Shown here piece after piece: positions 21,500-32,470 of a DNA stretch of 64,000 bases. The notes beneath the pieces were generated by a model. That model was not told the origin of the DNA, did not search any database, and was given only the letters and a program-made list of their open reading frames with translations. The translations under genes and the position numbers were made by a program. How positions within the stretch are numbered: position 1 is the stretch's first letter; each line of letters begins with the position of its first letter. The stretch comes from Forficula auricularia (Eukaryota > Arthropoda > Insecta > Dermaptera > Forficulidae): positions 1,333,173-1,397,172 of the forward strand of contig JALMQS010000615.1 of the NCBI GenBank assembly GCA_024734495.1. Reading direction: 5' to 3'.

Positions 21500-21816
21500 C
21501 CAAAACATTCTGTGAAAAAACAGAACAAGTTCGAAAAAGTTGTGAAATCTACTGTACAGCCAAGTTGAATTCGCCAAGAATAATTAAGTTGATTAATTAC
21601 TCTAACGGCATAATTCGTGACCAGCCAAGTTTCATGAAAATAATTTAAATTAAAAATTTAGAATCCATAAATATAGATTGTTATTCAATGGAAAGAATTC
21701 ATTTTAAATGAATGTACTATTTTCTCAACTTAATTATTCTTGGCGAATTTAACTTGGCTGCTCAATAGATTTCACTACTTTTTCGAACTTGGCCTGTTTT
21801 TTTACAAAATATTTTG
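21500..21816. repeat. foldback, ~85-bp arms
   Basis: GAACAAGTTCGAAAAAGTTG (left) faces a right arm reading ..TACTTTTTCGAACTTGGCC; AACTTAATTATTCTTGGCGA (right) mirrors TCGCCAAGAATAATTAAGTT (left). Arms are about 21504-21590 and 21728-21816. Noncoding. Confidence 0.8.
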
Positions 21817-22720
21817 TTTTCTCTTCTTTTTGTAAGGTAATATGTAGCTTTTATTTTTATTTATTATTATTATTTTATTTTATTTTCGAGGGGCGTTAAT
21901 TTACCCTACAGATTTCACCCCTTAATTTTAGATGTTAAGGGTAGTAAAGTTTTCGTGATTAATTTTCCCCTATATTAATTCCATAAAGCCTACAAAATTG
22001 CCAAATTTTAGCAATCTAGTGTCATTCCATATTTAAAAATGAAAATTTACTCCAGTCCTACATTTTAGGGGTTGAAAGAGAGAAAGTCTCAGTTTTCGAT
22101 TTTTCCTTTATTAGTATCCCAAATTCTACCATTATGCCAAATTTTAGGATCCTAGAATCATTTCATATATATTAGATGCAAATTTATCCTACAACCTTCA
22201 TTTTGGGGGTTGAAAGATAGAAAATTTGGATTTTTGGAATCTTTTCTTTGTTTGTGTGCCAAACTCTATAATCATAGCGAAATTTCATGATGCTGGAATG
22301 ATTGGAAGTACCCTATAGGTTTTGATGACCTGTCAGTGAGTGCCAAAATTAACTATTTTCTCAGGTCCATATCTCAAAATCTGTTTAAGATATATTATTG
22401 AAATTTTGTAGTCTCTTCAAGATGGATTAAATCATTTTTGTAATGTATAATTTCAGCTCTGTGTCTCAAATGGGTTCCGAGCTGCAGGGAGTCTAAATTG
22501 GCTCGAAATGGTTCGTGTAAATAGCGTACAGCATGTACGCCCAAGCCAATGCTCGAACTTCAGTGAAATGGCCTCTCCTTTAAAAGAACTTAAAATTAAT
22601 TGAGAAAGTTTTAATAAAGTGAAGAAATGTTGCTATCAGATTGTGCTGTTTTGGATTTCGCCTTAAGTGTATGAAAAGCCCTAAGAATAATTACACAACA
22701 CTACAAAAAAAAATTTCCTT
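21817..22720. other. no gene; diverged repeated modules
   Basis: Three loose repeats of TTTAGGGGTTGAAAGAGAGA-like text followed by CCAAATTTTAG and AATCATTTCATAT occur between 21890 and 22320, each about 140-150 bp apart, so a decayed tandem array is likely. 22380-22560 is unplaced. Confidence 0.35.
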
Positions 22721-22799
22721 GTCCTAAGATTTATTTCATGATTTTTCTATTCATTGTGCATCAAAATAAAGGAAAAATACCCATATTCCATATAAAGTT

Positions 22800-23330
22800 T
22801 GCTTTTGTAGAGAACTATAATAATAATAAAACGACGAAAGAGGCCATTATGATCTATTTTCGAGGTCCCATTACACAGCAGAATTTGAAATCACAATATT
22901 TTGTTGTAATAAAAAACAGTTTCATCTTTGATTTTCAAATTACCACTTGTTTGTAGCTCAATTAGAACTCGAGTTATAACTAAAAAACTAAGACCATATG
23001 TTTTTATCTATGTTTATTATCCTTTATAATCACGTAATTTTAGTTTTTTAGTTATAACTCGAGTTCTAATTGAGCTAAAAACAAGTGGTAATTTGAAAAT
23101 CAAAAGGAAGCTGTTTTCTATTACGTCAACAAAATATTTTGATTTCAAATATTGCTGTTTAATATCTAATGGGACTCGAAAATAGGTCAAAATGGCCTTT
23201 TTTTGTCGTTTTGACCGATAATATCTCGAAACTCTGACCAGTTGTAAAAAATCGAGAAATCGCTTGAAAATCAGCGTATAAAACTCTACTGGAATCCATT
23301 GTTAGTTTTACGGGTACAAATTTTTGTCGA
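22800..23330. repeat. foldback related to 28445-29265
   Basis: CCACTTGTTTGTAGCTCAAT then TAGAACTCGAGTTATAACTA (22945-22990) is mirrored by TAGTTATAACTCGAGTTCTA (23050-23070) and onward. Outer arms also pair, to about 22840 and 23180. The family member at 28445-29265 shares the same text (CTCAATTAGAACT) and the outer block TAGGTCAAAATGCC. Confidence 0.75.
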
Positions 23331-23915
23331 CCAGTGTTATATATATACATATATTAGGGTGACCCAGTTTGACCGACTTTCTTTTTTGAGTCTCGCACGA
23401 AAATTTATTTAAATTTCATGTTTTAAGAAACCACTCAAATTTAAGCTCAATAAAAAAAAATTACATTTTTATGCACATCCCCTAGTGAGGATCCTCTTTT
23501 AATGAGCACATATTTGCATATGTATATAAAAATAAATAAAATAAAAAAACGTTGATGTTTTGTTTGTTGAATGACCTCCATGGGTTTGTAGAGTGGGTAG
23601 GTTCCAGCAACATTTTTCGTTTTTCCTTTTCTTAATGGGTCGAGATTGCGTGGGCCCTTTTCACTCACTCGCTCACTCGCTGGCTTTATCATTCAATTCA
23701 CCAACACACACGTAATTGAGGAGTGGATTTCCAGTGAAGAGGCCATACAAGGAGTTTGAAAAGACAGGCCCTCGACACCCATCCACCCATATCGCTCCTC
23801 TCCCTTGCTTGCGGATTTTTTCTCTATTATTCAATCTATCAATAATAATTAGTACCTGGGTTGCTCGGTAATTTTTTGTTGTAGTTAAAACCGATATATT
23901 AATATTATTTTTAAT
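23331..23915. other. no identified gene; GC-richer patch
   Basis: 23575-23810 is less AT-rich (CACTCACTCGCTCACTCGCT, GACACCCATCCACCCATATC) and has two overlapping minus-strand open frames of about 80 codons that I do not recognise. It might be unique regulatory or untranslated sequence. No splice sites were convincing. Confidence 0.25.
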
Positions 23916-24346
23916 TATATCCAAACGTCTCCCACTCGATCGCGATATTTTGTCTATAATATAAAAATCTTTTCTTCGTTCCCTAATTTAATTTAATTTA
24001 TAATTGTCTTTCGACGCGGCCTCATTGCTGGTTGCGCCCTGAAATGAAGAATAAAATTATTTTCTACGTTTGGGTTCGCGATCGAGTGGGTGGCGTTTGG
24101 ATATATTTTAATTAGTCAAGCCAACTACAGAGCTGCAAAAATGAACGAGGAAGAGATTAAAAAATTAAATAAAAATGAAATTCCAAATTCATATAGACAT
24201 TAAGTATCAGCTTTGGTGGCCGGGAGGATAAGAGCTAAGGCTTTTATAAAGGCATCGCAGAGCACATGCGAAGATCCCGGGTTCGAATCCCGGCTGATCC
24301 TTTTGTCTATAATATAAAAATCTTTTCTTCGTTCCCTAATTTAATT
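23916..24346 (+). repeat. tRNA-like sequence flanked by a 46-bp direct repeat and an inverted repeat
   Basis: TTTTGTCTATAATATAAAAA plus the following 26 bases occurs at 23950-23995 and again at 24301-24346. TATATCCAAACG..CCACTCGATCGCGA at 23916-23945 is mirrored at 24077-24107. Between them, 24207-24300 resembles a class II tRNA: GTATCAG near 24206-24212 pairs with CTGATCC at the 3' end (one mismatch), the A-box-like TGGCCGGGAGG and the B-box GGGTTCGAATCCC are present, and TTTT follows directly. The D/anticodon region does not fold cleanly, so it is a tRNA pseudogene or SINE head. Confidence 0.5.
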
Positions 24347-24444
24347 ATTTTTAATTTTTAATTCAAATAAAAATATTGATTTTTATTTGTAGTCTTAATT
24401 AAATAAAATTGAAATTTATTTTAGGAATTCTTTATAGCTGTAGT

Positions 24445-24795
24445 TGTATTAATTTATGAAGGGGTTAAAATAAGAGACGTGCAGCTTTTATTTATTTATT
24501 TTTATTTATGAAGTCCCGCTAACATCTTCAGAGCTAAACAATGAGTTTTATCTGATGACTGCTGTATCCAAAAAAAAATTGTTTTATATAAATATTGACA
24601 AATTCCCGGTGAGTAACAAAAACAAAATAATTGATTGATGTACTAGGACATTTAATTTTGCTAACATTGTTTGTCATTGTTTAGCTCTGAAGATGGCTAC
24701 AACCAATAGCCGAAACGTTAGCGGGAGTTCATAAATAAAAAAGAAATAAATAAAAGCTGCACGTCTCTTATTTTAACCCCTTCATAAATTAAAAT
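24445..24795. mobile_element. foldback with one intact and one deleted hammerhead motif
   Basis: Outer arms: AATTTATGAAGGGGTTAAAA faces TTTTAACCCCTTCATAAATT exactly; GAGACGTGCAGCTTTTATTT faces the right counterpart. The right arm carries a full hammerhead motif. The left arm has the flanking CTGAAGATG and TTAGCGGG but lacks the 22 bases between them (stem II, GAAA). Confidence 0.85.
24668..24742 (+). ncRNA. hammerhead ribozyme-like motif, intact core
   Basis: GTTTAGCT, CTGAAGA (24687-24693), extra T, stem II GGCTA-CAACCAA-TAGCC (five perfect pairs), GAAA (24712-24715), ACGTT, then AGCGGGAGTTC. AGC pairs with GCT. Stem III ACGT is self-complementary with no loop, so cutting would be expected mainly in a dimer, as proposed for short-stem-III hammerheads. 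Predicted cut after 24719. Confidence 0.65.
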
Positions 24796-25404
24796 TGAAA
24801 TTATTTTTTGCCAAAGTTGTGAACCATTAAGGACATCATTAAGGCATCACTGTGCAAAAAGAAAGAGAGTTTTAAATTTGATTGCAATTAAAAATAATAA
24901 TATATACACGGAGGTTCCTTCGTTGACACTTTTAAATCATCAAGAAAGAGAGACGCTCCTCCGAATCGATGTTTTTTTTAGAAAATAAAAATATATGCAT
25001 TGCAAATGTGGATATTCGGAATTTGTGGTTTTAATACAATAATTATCCTTGGGCTGTCTAGAGCAATGAGTTTTACTACTCCATCTTCAAAAGAAAATAC
25101 CTCTAATCAATTTATTGAACCATTAATCTAATTAGTTAAATTTCCTTATATTAATATATAATAATATTTATTATGAATTATTCGTGGGTTTTAAAATTAA
25201 AAAACCAGTTAAATAATAAAAGGAAATTGAAAAAAGAATTAATTATACATATTAATTTATTAACACGCCTATCTGTGAATAATTACTTTAATAGAATTAG
25301 GTAAACATATAGGTTTAGAATTATGAGTAAGTGGAAGATTATATTACCACAAGTATATAAGAAGTTAAGAGAGAGTATGCTAGGGTGGCTAGAAGCGAAG
25401 TATA

Positions 25405-26375
25405 GGGTGGGGCATCTAACTTTTGGAATTTGAATCGACTATCAAAAAAAAACTAATGAATATTTTTTAAAATTATGAGTTTATTAGAAAGATTGGACAT
25501 TTTCGTTTAAGAATGAAACACAACATAATTCAAATGACTGCCAGGGCTGGCTTGACAGTACCCCATCCGATCAACCTAATTTTTCAGTACATTGTTTGGG
25601 CTCCAATTGCATGAATGGCAACTTCGATTTCATGTTTCAAGGCATCAATCGACTCTGGGTGGTTAGCGTTAAACTTATCCTTAAGGGTTCCCACAAAAAA
25701 AATTCAACGGGGTTAAATCATAGCTCCGAGACATCAGCATTTCGGCTGATTATTCGATTTCCAAAAACAGTGCGCAAAAGATCGATGATTACTTTAGCTG
25801 TGTGGCAAGTGGGCCCGTCCTGTTGATACCAAATGTCACCCATGTCATACTCTTCAATTTTTGGAAATAAAAATTCCTTTAACATGGCACGGTAATGTTC
25901 GCTATTGACGGTAACGGTGGCTCATTTTCGAAGAGCCCAATGATGGCCCCCGGACCAAAAACTACACCAAACAGTTACTAGTTTTGGATGCATATGCTTC
26001 TTAATAGTCACGTGTGGATTCTCTGATCCCCAAATGCGATAATTTTGCTTATTGACTTAGGGCCAGTTGTATGTCGGTTTGTAAACTCTTTAAACGTTGA
26101 CAAAGGGTAAATCCTTAGAATTCACCTTGTGCCTGACGGGATGACCAATCAGATGAAAGTGCCTGTCATTAAAATGCTCATCTTCGGCTAAAGGATCTTT
26201 AGACCATTGGGCGAACTGAAAATGCATCGGATGGTCAGTCATGAGGCTTCATGAGGTTGTTTCATTCTTAAATGAAAATGTCCAATCTTTCTAATAAACT
26301 CATAATTTTGAAAAAAATATTAATTAGTTTTTTTTATAGCCGATTTAAATTTCAAAAATTAGATGGCCCACCTGT
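25405..26375 (-). mobile_element. mariner-type transposon, internally deleted, ~120-bp inverted ends
   Basis: Inverted ends 25405-25525 and 26255-26375 match over about 120 bases (ATTATGAGTTTATTAGAAAG, GATTGGACATTTTC shared). TA dinucleotides flank both ends. Only the C-terminal part of a transposase remains between them. A Harbinger-like fragment (about 26058-26170, TTAGGGCCAGTTGTATGTCG .. TGACCAATCAGATGAAAGTG) interrupts the middle. Confidence 0.85.
25590..26060 (-). pseudogene. mariner transposase C-terminal remnant
   Basis: Minus-strand reading: NYRIWGSENPHVTIKKHMHP, KLVTVWCSFWSGG, stop, ATVTVNSEHYRAMLKEF, then FPKIEEYDMGDIWYQQDGPT, CHTAKVIIDLLRTVF, NRIISRNADVSE, NPVEFFLWE. IWYQQDG holds the second catalytic Asp of the DDD triad. 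The third, normally in a (D)LTPxDxFLW context, is changed (NPVEFFLW). With an in-frame stop after FWSGGHHWALRK and no N-terminus, it is inactive. Confidence 0.8.
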
Positions 26376-26379
26376 TATA

Positions 26380-26990
26380 TGTTTGGTCTGAAACGAGAAG
26401 AAAACTAACTTTATTTCTCAAAAGAGCTGCGACATCGACACTAATAGGGAGGGACACGATTAACTTTTAAATAGAACCCTAAAAATTGACAAATCATTAA
26501 AATTCGCAGGAAAAAGTTTCTTTTTCCCCTTCAATTTCATTGTTAGATTACATGTGCATTGGTCTAAGTATAAAAAATGTCAATGAATCTGGCCGTCTTT
26601 CAATAAGCAGATGCCAATTTAGAAGAGATTTCAATGTGTGGGTAGTCGAGGCTCGAACGCGTGTGAAGTGGTTAAGTGCGGAGCTTGAGCTCTCAGGTTG
26701 GATTGGATCTCTGTCGGGGATTCCGAGGAAAGTTTTTCCATCAAGGCCACCAGCGGCCTTGTACTGCGTTCGGGACAACCGTAACCCGCAATCACTGACA
26801 CCACCATAGATAGTTATCGAGTGCGGGGGAACGAGAAGAGGCCCTTCTTCCTTCTTGGTCTTGCTCTTGTTAAGGGGCAGGGACGTGGCGGGCCATTGAC
26901 CGCCACCTGCAACACCCATTCATGGACATTTCACAATCCCGGCTTAAAGACACACTACTTAGGAATGGAGCAAATAATATAATTCCTCGT
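26380..26990. other. GC-rich patch without an assignable gene
   Basis: 26590-26925 has near-balanced base composition and open frames on both strands (minus 123 codons, plus 89 codons), neither recognised. CGAACGCGTGTGAAGTGG and GGGACAACCGTAACCCGCAA stand out against the AT-rich background. It could be a CpG island, a LINE 5' region or a transferred fragment. Confidence 0.3.
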
Positions 26991-27625
26991 ATGTTTCCTA
27001 TATTTGATTCAATCGCGAATCAAATGCAGGTGATTTTTGTCAAATATTAAGTGAAAATAATATCGGAACTTATATATTTCTAACTTGAAATAATGAAGTT
27101 AAATAAATTTATAATTTTCTCATTAATATATCAAAGAATAATTAACATATTAACGAGAATTGTTTTGATCACGCTTTTTGAACAAGATATATATTGCGAG
27201 ACTACTTGCGGTTGAAGCTATTGGAGTTTGCTGAGTCTTAAGTATGGACCAAGAGAGAAAAAGATATGATCCATTTAGCTATAATCCAACGTCATTTTGC
27301 GTTTAGCCCGCATGACATTTGGATGGATCACCAAATGAATTTCAAATCTAAGATGTTATATATTCAATCTCCCAGTCCAGAGCGCCTGATCTGTTAGCAC
27401 GTATGTTAGGTGCCTGCCATTAATTAATCGTATGTTTCCTATATTTGATTCAATCGCGAATCAAATGCAGGTGATTTTTGTCAACTATTAAGTGAAAATA
27501 ATATCTGAACCAAGTGTCATGCGGCCTAAACTCAAAATGACGTTGGATTATAAGCTAAATCATCATCATATCTTTTATAGTTTTTAAGGAATTTGGTGTT
27601 GGTACTTGGTGAAACATTTTTAAAA

Positions 27626-28240
27626 TTATTGGATAAAATACTTGGTAGGTTTCACATTAAGATATAAAAAAATATTTGCAAATTTGTTTGTGTGTAAATT
27701 CTCACTTCTCAGAAGACCATTCAAAATTAAACACAATAGACTTCTCCCTCCACGAATTTTAAATATTTACTCTTTTGTTATCTTCAAAATTAATCTTACC
27801 ATTGAGTTGTATTCAAATTCGAAATCCTCTTTTCTCAAAAGGCCATTCAAAATTAATCCAAACTAGACTTCCTACCTTTTCTCCCTCAGTAATTTTAAAT
27901 ATTTACCCCTTTGTTATCTTAAAAATAAATTTTACCATAGAGTTGTATTCAAATTTGAAATCCTCTTTTCTCAAAAGGCCATTCAAAATTAATCCAAAGT
28001 AGACCTCCTACCTTTTCTCCCTCCACTAATTTTAAATATTTACTCTTTTGTTATCTTAAAAAAATAAATTTTACCATTGACTTGTATTCAATTTCGACTT
28101 ATTCAGATCAGTTACTTCCTGTATCTCCTGAAGATGGGTTAGTCACCCGAAATATATATATCGAGATTAAAGATTCTCTAAAAATAAATTCGTTTTATTT
28201 TTTTATATCTTAATGTGAAACCTACCAAGTATTTTTATCC
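27626..28240 (+). mobile_element. foldback-ended element with ~125-bp tandem repeats and a hammerhead
   Basis: Ends ACTTGGTAGGTTTCACATTA and TAATGTGAAACCTACCAAGT are exact inverted repeats (about 40 bp in total). Inside are about three tandem units of 125 bp (TTTCTCAAAAGGCCATTCAA, then TTTTAAATATTTAC), and just before the right end a hammerhead motif. The open frames reported across it are products of the tandem units. Confidence 0.75.
28118..28170 (+). ncRNA. hammerhead ribozyme-like motif with full stem III
   Basis: ATCTC (stem I), CTGAAGA (28128-28134), extra T, stem II GGGT-TAGTC-ACCC, GAAA (28149-28152), stem III ATA-TATA-TAT, cleavage C at 28162, then GAGAT. GAGAT pairs with ATCTC over five bases. 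Unlike most copies here, stem III can close on its own, so a single unit could cut. All core positions are intact. Confidence 0.7.
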
Positions 28241-28444
28241 AATAATCATATCTTTTTCTCTCTTGGTCCAGACTTAAGACACAGCAGACTCCAATAGCTT
28301 CAAACGCAGTAGTCTCGCGATATATATCTTGTTCAAAAGCGTGATCAAAACAATTCTCGTTAATATGTTAATTATTCTTTGATATATTAATGAGAAAATT
28401 ATAAATTTATTTAATAAAATTTCCTTTATAAAAGAAAAAGTCCT

Positions 28445-29265
28445 AATAACACTGTTCAACAAAAATTGTTATCCGTAAACCTAATAATGGATCCTAGTAG
28501 AGTTTTATACGATGTTTCTCATAGTGTTTTTGGATTTTATATAACAGGTCAGAGTTTTGAGATATTTTTGATCTAAAGTCGGAAAAAGATCATTTTGTCC
28601 TTGAAGCACCATAGATATGAGAAATATTTGAAAGTAAATTGTTTTCTTAATAAAAAAAGGCTTCCTCTTTGATTTTCAGTTAATTACTTATTTTTATCTC
28701 AATTAGAACTAAGTTTATAACTAAAAAACTAAAACCATACGTTTTTATCATCGTTTATTTATCCTTGAAAATATTATACATAGTTTAAGTGTTTGGCTTT
28801 AAATTGAGTTCTAATTTATAATTGGGGTCGGGTTAGGCTATGAGTTAGCGTACCAGCCTGTTAACCAAGTGGACCCGGGTTCGAATCCGACTCGAGGCAT
28901 CCGGCTAAAATCTGATCCCTGGGTAGAGATAAATTTTTAAAAAATAATAATAATTATCGTAAATTGGCTTATGGCTAGAAAGGCCGAAAAACAAACAAAA
29001 AATATTGTAATTGAGCCAAAAACAAGGAGTAAACTGAAAATCAAAGAGGAAGCTTTTTTCTATTAAGAAAACGAAATATTTTGATATCACATCTATAGCG
29101 GCTAAAAAATAGGTCAAAATGCCAGTTTTCGGCGTTATTAGAAAACTCTGAAGTCTTGTAAAAAATAGGAAAATGACAAAGAATCAGTGTAAAAAAAACT
29201 CTACTAGAATCCATTATTAGGTTTACGGATAAAAATTTTTGTTTAATTTTTGTCGAGCAGTATGA
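28445..29265. repeat. foldback split by a SINE
   Basis: AACAAAAATTGTTATCCGTA (left) faces the right arm ..TACGGATAAAAATTTTTG; CCTAATAATGGATCCTAGTA faces TACTAGAATCCATTATTAGG (one mismatch). Arms reach to about 28815 and 29014, where SINE 28825-29007 has landed. Confidence 0.8.
28825..29007 (+). mobile_element. tRNA-headed SINE (family A, copy 1) with TAATTG duplication
   Basis: Head GGGTCGGGTTAGGCTATGAG, B-box GGGTTCGAATCCGACTC, body CATCCGGCTAAAATCTGATC, 3' part AATTGGCTTATGGCTAGAAA. TAATTG at 28819-28824 and 29008-29013 is the target duplication. Other copies: 40607-40996 and 53060-53211. Confidence 0.85.
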
Positions 29266-30752
29266 TCGTTTAGTATTATGAAAAATAAAATAAAATAAAA
29301 TAAAATGGCTTCGCAACTCATTTGAAGGTAACCTACTTATTTCTAAAATCTAGGTTATTATTTGTATTTAGTTTAAGTTTAAATGCTCAATTTCACCAAT
29401 TGAACTTTAACTAAGGTGGGACTTTGACCAGATTTGCTATAATGGCGTTAATGTTTTTTAATTAAATATAGAAATTTATTCAAAAAGTTGTAAAAAAAAA
29501 AAAAAAAATTCTAAGATTTGATAAAATTTTGATGTTTGTCTTGAGGGCGGGTAGTAAATGGAATAAAAAATAATTATAAAAAAGTTTGGATTATTTGTTA
29601 AAAATATATAAGTTTAAGCTTTTAGTATAACAAAGTTCAATGGAGTAAATTAAGTTTTGAATGAGAAATTTAATGGAAAGTTGATTTAGATTGAGAAATA
29701 ATATAAAAAGCAAATTGAATAATCTGAACAAATTTAAATCAAGTTTTGTATAAGAGTGTTTATTTTTATTCAGAAAAAAATACTTGGTTTTACTCTAAGC
29801 GTTGTAAAAAGGTAAAGTATAATTATTAGTAATGGAGCTGTTGAAGCTTTTATTTTTAATTAAAATTTGAATTTTTAGTGAAATCAAACATAATTAATTA
29901 TTTGTTCGTGTTCAATAAATAATTATAATTAATTATGTGTGATTTCACTAAAAATTCAAATTATAAAGATAAAGTATAAAATGTCAACAAATTATGGTCA
30001 AGTATGGCATTAACGATTATTGGTGAAATAAAATACTTAATTTAATTCAAAACGGTGCAAAAAAAGCAAATTCTAAAGTTTGAGGAAATTTAAATGAAGT
30101 GTGCCAAGAAGGCATTAACAAATTTATAAAGAAATTTTTTTTTGCTTGATTCGAAATGTAAAAATGTAAATTGTAAAAATCAAAGGAGTTTGTTGAAGTA
30201 TGCTAAAAGGAGGAAGAATTATTAATGAAAAAGTTACTTAATTTAATTCGAAACGTTGTAAAAAAGTGAATTATAAAATTTAAAGAAATTCTGATGAAGT
30301 TTGCCAAAAGGGCGGGAACGAATTATAATTCAAGGGATGAATGAAAAAGAGCAGAAGAATCGATAGGGGTTGATTTCTAGTTAATTTAGGGTGAAATTCA
30401 CCAAATAGTCATTATATTCTAAATCTATCTCTTGATGTTTACACTTGGACGGTCAGAGAACAACTGACTCTATTGGCCTGGGCTCTTGCCTTATATCAAA
30501 CCAAAGGAGAGGGAATATGGTGCGAGAATCACTCTTCGGATTTTAAAAATTTCTCAAAAATCTTGATAACTAATTCAATTTTTTTTATTAAATAATCAAC
30601 TTTGATTTCATCAACCCCTTAAACAAGGGTATGTTTGAGTGAGAAGGAATCTGTTTTTTTTTCATAAATATTTGGTTAATTTTTGTTAGTAAAAGTTTTT
30701 GGTTAGAAAGATGAAAGGTTTTATAAAGGTTCAGCTTATTAAATAGTAGTAT
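29266..30752. other. no gene; decayed tandem repeats and a hairpin
   Basis: Loose repeats of the form GTTGTAAAAAAGTGAATT, then TTTGATGAA, then TTTGCCAAAAGGGCGGG occur at about 29480, 30055 and 30250. 29865-29965 is a tight hairpin (TGAATTTTTAGTGAAATCAA facing TGATTTCACTAAAAATTCA) using the same block that bounds 4645-6592. Confidence 0.4.
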
Positions 30753-31444
30753 ATTTTATATAGAGTTAAAAAAGTATATTTTCGTTTGAATATCTCTAAA
30801 AATATTACTTTTTTAACCCTCTCTTAAAATGGAGACTGATAGAAAGGGGGGGACCCTTATCAACTTCTTTGAGAATTTATAGCGGAAAAAAAATATTAAT
30901 TTTCAAAAAAATAAACGCATTTTAATTAGTATATTTTATATAGAGTTAAAAGAGTATATTTTCGTTTGAATATCTCGAAAAATATTACTTTTTTAATCCT
31001 CTCTAAGAATGGTAATTGATACAAAGGGGGGACCCTTATCAACTTCTTTGTGAATTTATAAGGGGGAAAAATATTAATTTTCAAAAAAGAAACGGATTTT
31101 AAATAGTATATTTTACACAAAGTTAAAAGAGTATATTTTCGTTTGAATATCTCGAAAATTATTACTAAGAAGGCTAGTTGATGATAAGGGGGGACCTTTA
31201 CCAACTTCTTTGAGAATTTATAGGGAAAAAAATATTAATTTTCAAAAAAATAAACGCATTTTAAATAGTATATTTTACACAGAGTTAAAAGAGTATATTT
31301 TCGTTTGAATATCTCGAAAAATATTACTTTTTTAACCCTCTCTAAGAAGGCTAGTTGATACAAAGGGGGGACCCTTATCAACTTCTTGAAGAATTTATAG
31401 GGGAAAAAAAATATTAATTTTCAAAAAAATAAACGCATTTTAAT
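30753..31444 (+). repeat. tandem repeat, about four units of ~176 bp
   Basis: Units start near 30753, 30929, 31105 and 31267. Each contains AGAGTATATTTTCGTTTGAA, TATCTCGAAAAATATTACTT, a run of G before ACCCTTATCAACTTCTT, and AAATATTAATTTTCAAAAAA. The third unit has a deletion of about 14 bp. Pairwise identity looks near 90%. The 92-codon minus open frame here is a by-product. Confidence 0.85.
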
Positions 31445-32308
31445 ATAAAATTTTGTGCCAAATTCTAGTTCATTAAATACGATCGTTCGAGAGTATTCAT
31501 GTAATGATTTGATTTTTATTTTTTGCATTTTTCATCCGGAAATTCTGCAGCTAACAAGACCAAAATATAATCATTTCTTTGTTTCGGAGAAAAAAAAATC
31601 GGGAGGAAAATAATTTTTCTCATCAAATTATTAAATATAAATAATTCTAAAATCAAAAAAAATTAGTAAAAATATTATTTCATTTTTTTCTCCAATCATT
31701 TAGAAAAGTTTGAACAATTTCGAAATGATGTCTTCATTTTAAGTATAATATAATTTTTTTCACATAAAAATTTAATGAAATTTTAGTCAAAATCGAATTC
31801 AATATTAAAGTGAAGATAAAAACAAACCATTTGAAACTAGATATTCTCAAATAAATGACACAACATCCATATCTGTACCATTATAGTGGTTGGGAACAGC
31901 TGATGCTGCATGGTACTAACAATATTCATATTAATCAGAAGCAACACTCTAATTTATTCCATATAAATTTGCAACTGTTTAATAGATTTAGAGTATTTAA
32001 TGTTATATACTACTACATTAACTACTATGATTAAACTGATTCTAGTTATTGAATGAACCTTGACGATCTCTAACAACACTCTGACATTTATAAACCGTTC
32101 AAGGCTTAAAAAAAAATCAGAAAAATGTATACATCTAGGTAATTTAAAATCCATAACTCTACAATGCAAAAAATATGCCGTTATATTTTTGTTATTATTT
32201 TAAAAAAATATTATATATTATGAAGAATTTAAATGCCGAGAATCAAAGATATTATTAGATGTTTTATTTCACATCAGAAGAGATAGCCCCCTTAAATTTC
32301 ATAAACAC
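31445..32308. other. AT-rich sequence, no feature seen
   Basis: No exon, long inverted repeat or transposon end recognised. The 71-codon minus frame at 31954-32169 has no supporting features. Confidence 0.3.
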
Positions 32309-32311
32309 TAA

Positions 32312-32463
32312 GGGCCGGTTGTATGTCGCAAAGTAAATGCTTTTTACCACTAACACAGGGTAGATGGTAAATGGAGGGACTGTCAGTGCCTGTCATCTGA
32401 TTGGCCATCCCAGTCCCTGGGATAGTGGTAAAAAGCATTTACTTTGCAACATACAACCGGCCC
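32312..32463. mobile_element. Harbinger-like MITE, 152 bp
   Basis: Inverted ends GGGCCGGTTGTATGTCGCAA and TTGCAACATACAACCGGCCC, paired for about 45 bp (AGTAAATGCTTTTTACCACT inside). TAA flanks both sides (32309-32311 and 32464-32466), the three-base target duplication typical of PIF/Harbinger. Too short to encode a transposase. Confidence 0.85.
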
Positions 32464-32470
32464 TAATTAA

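Larger units (their letters stand above)
27085..28440. repeat. 1.35-kb palindrome with a nested insertion in its loop
   Basis: 27093-27280 (ATAATTTTCTCATTAATATA .. GGACCAAGAGAGAAAAAGAT) is mirrored by 28246-28430. Inside, CCAACGTCATTTTG (27289) faces CAAAATGACGTTGG (27532). A direct copy of CAATCGCGAATCAAATGCAG occurs at about 27010 and 27450. The element at 27626-28240 sits near the right arm. Confidence 0.8.

Noticed and set aside
22738..23350. Short frames within the 22.8-23.3 kb foldback as genes
   Set aside because: They mirror each other across the inverted repeat and match the noncoding relative at 28.4-29.3 kb.
24206..24300. Functional tRNA gene
   Set aside because: Acceptor arms and B-box are good, but the D and anticodon arms do not fold and four extra bases follow the acceptor strand.
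26548..26919. 123-codon minus frame as a gene
   Set aside because: The GC-rich patch is open on both strands and has no recognised domain or splice evidence, so it is described only as a patch.
27642..28002. Two overlapping plus frames with repeated KSSFLKRPFKIN
   Set aside because: They are translations of a ~125-bp tandem repeat inside a foldback element.
30926..31204. 92-codon minus frame
   Set aside because: By-product of the ~176-bp tandem array; the peptide repeats with the DNA unit.
30753..31444. CRISPR-like array
   Set aside because: Units are contiguous long repeats without spacers, in eukaryotic DNA.
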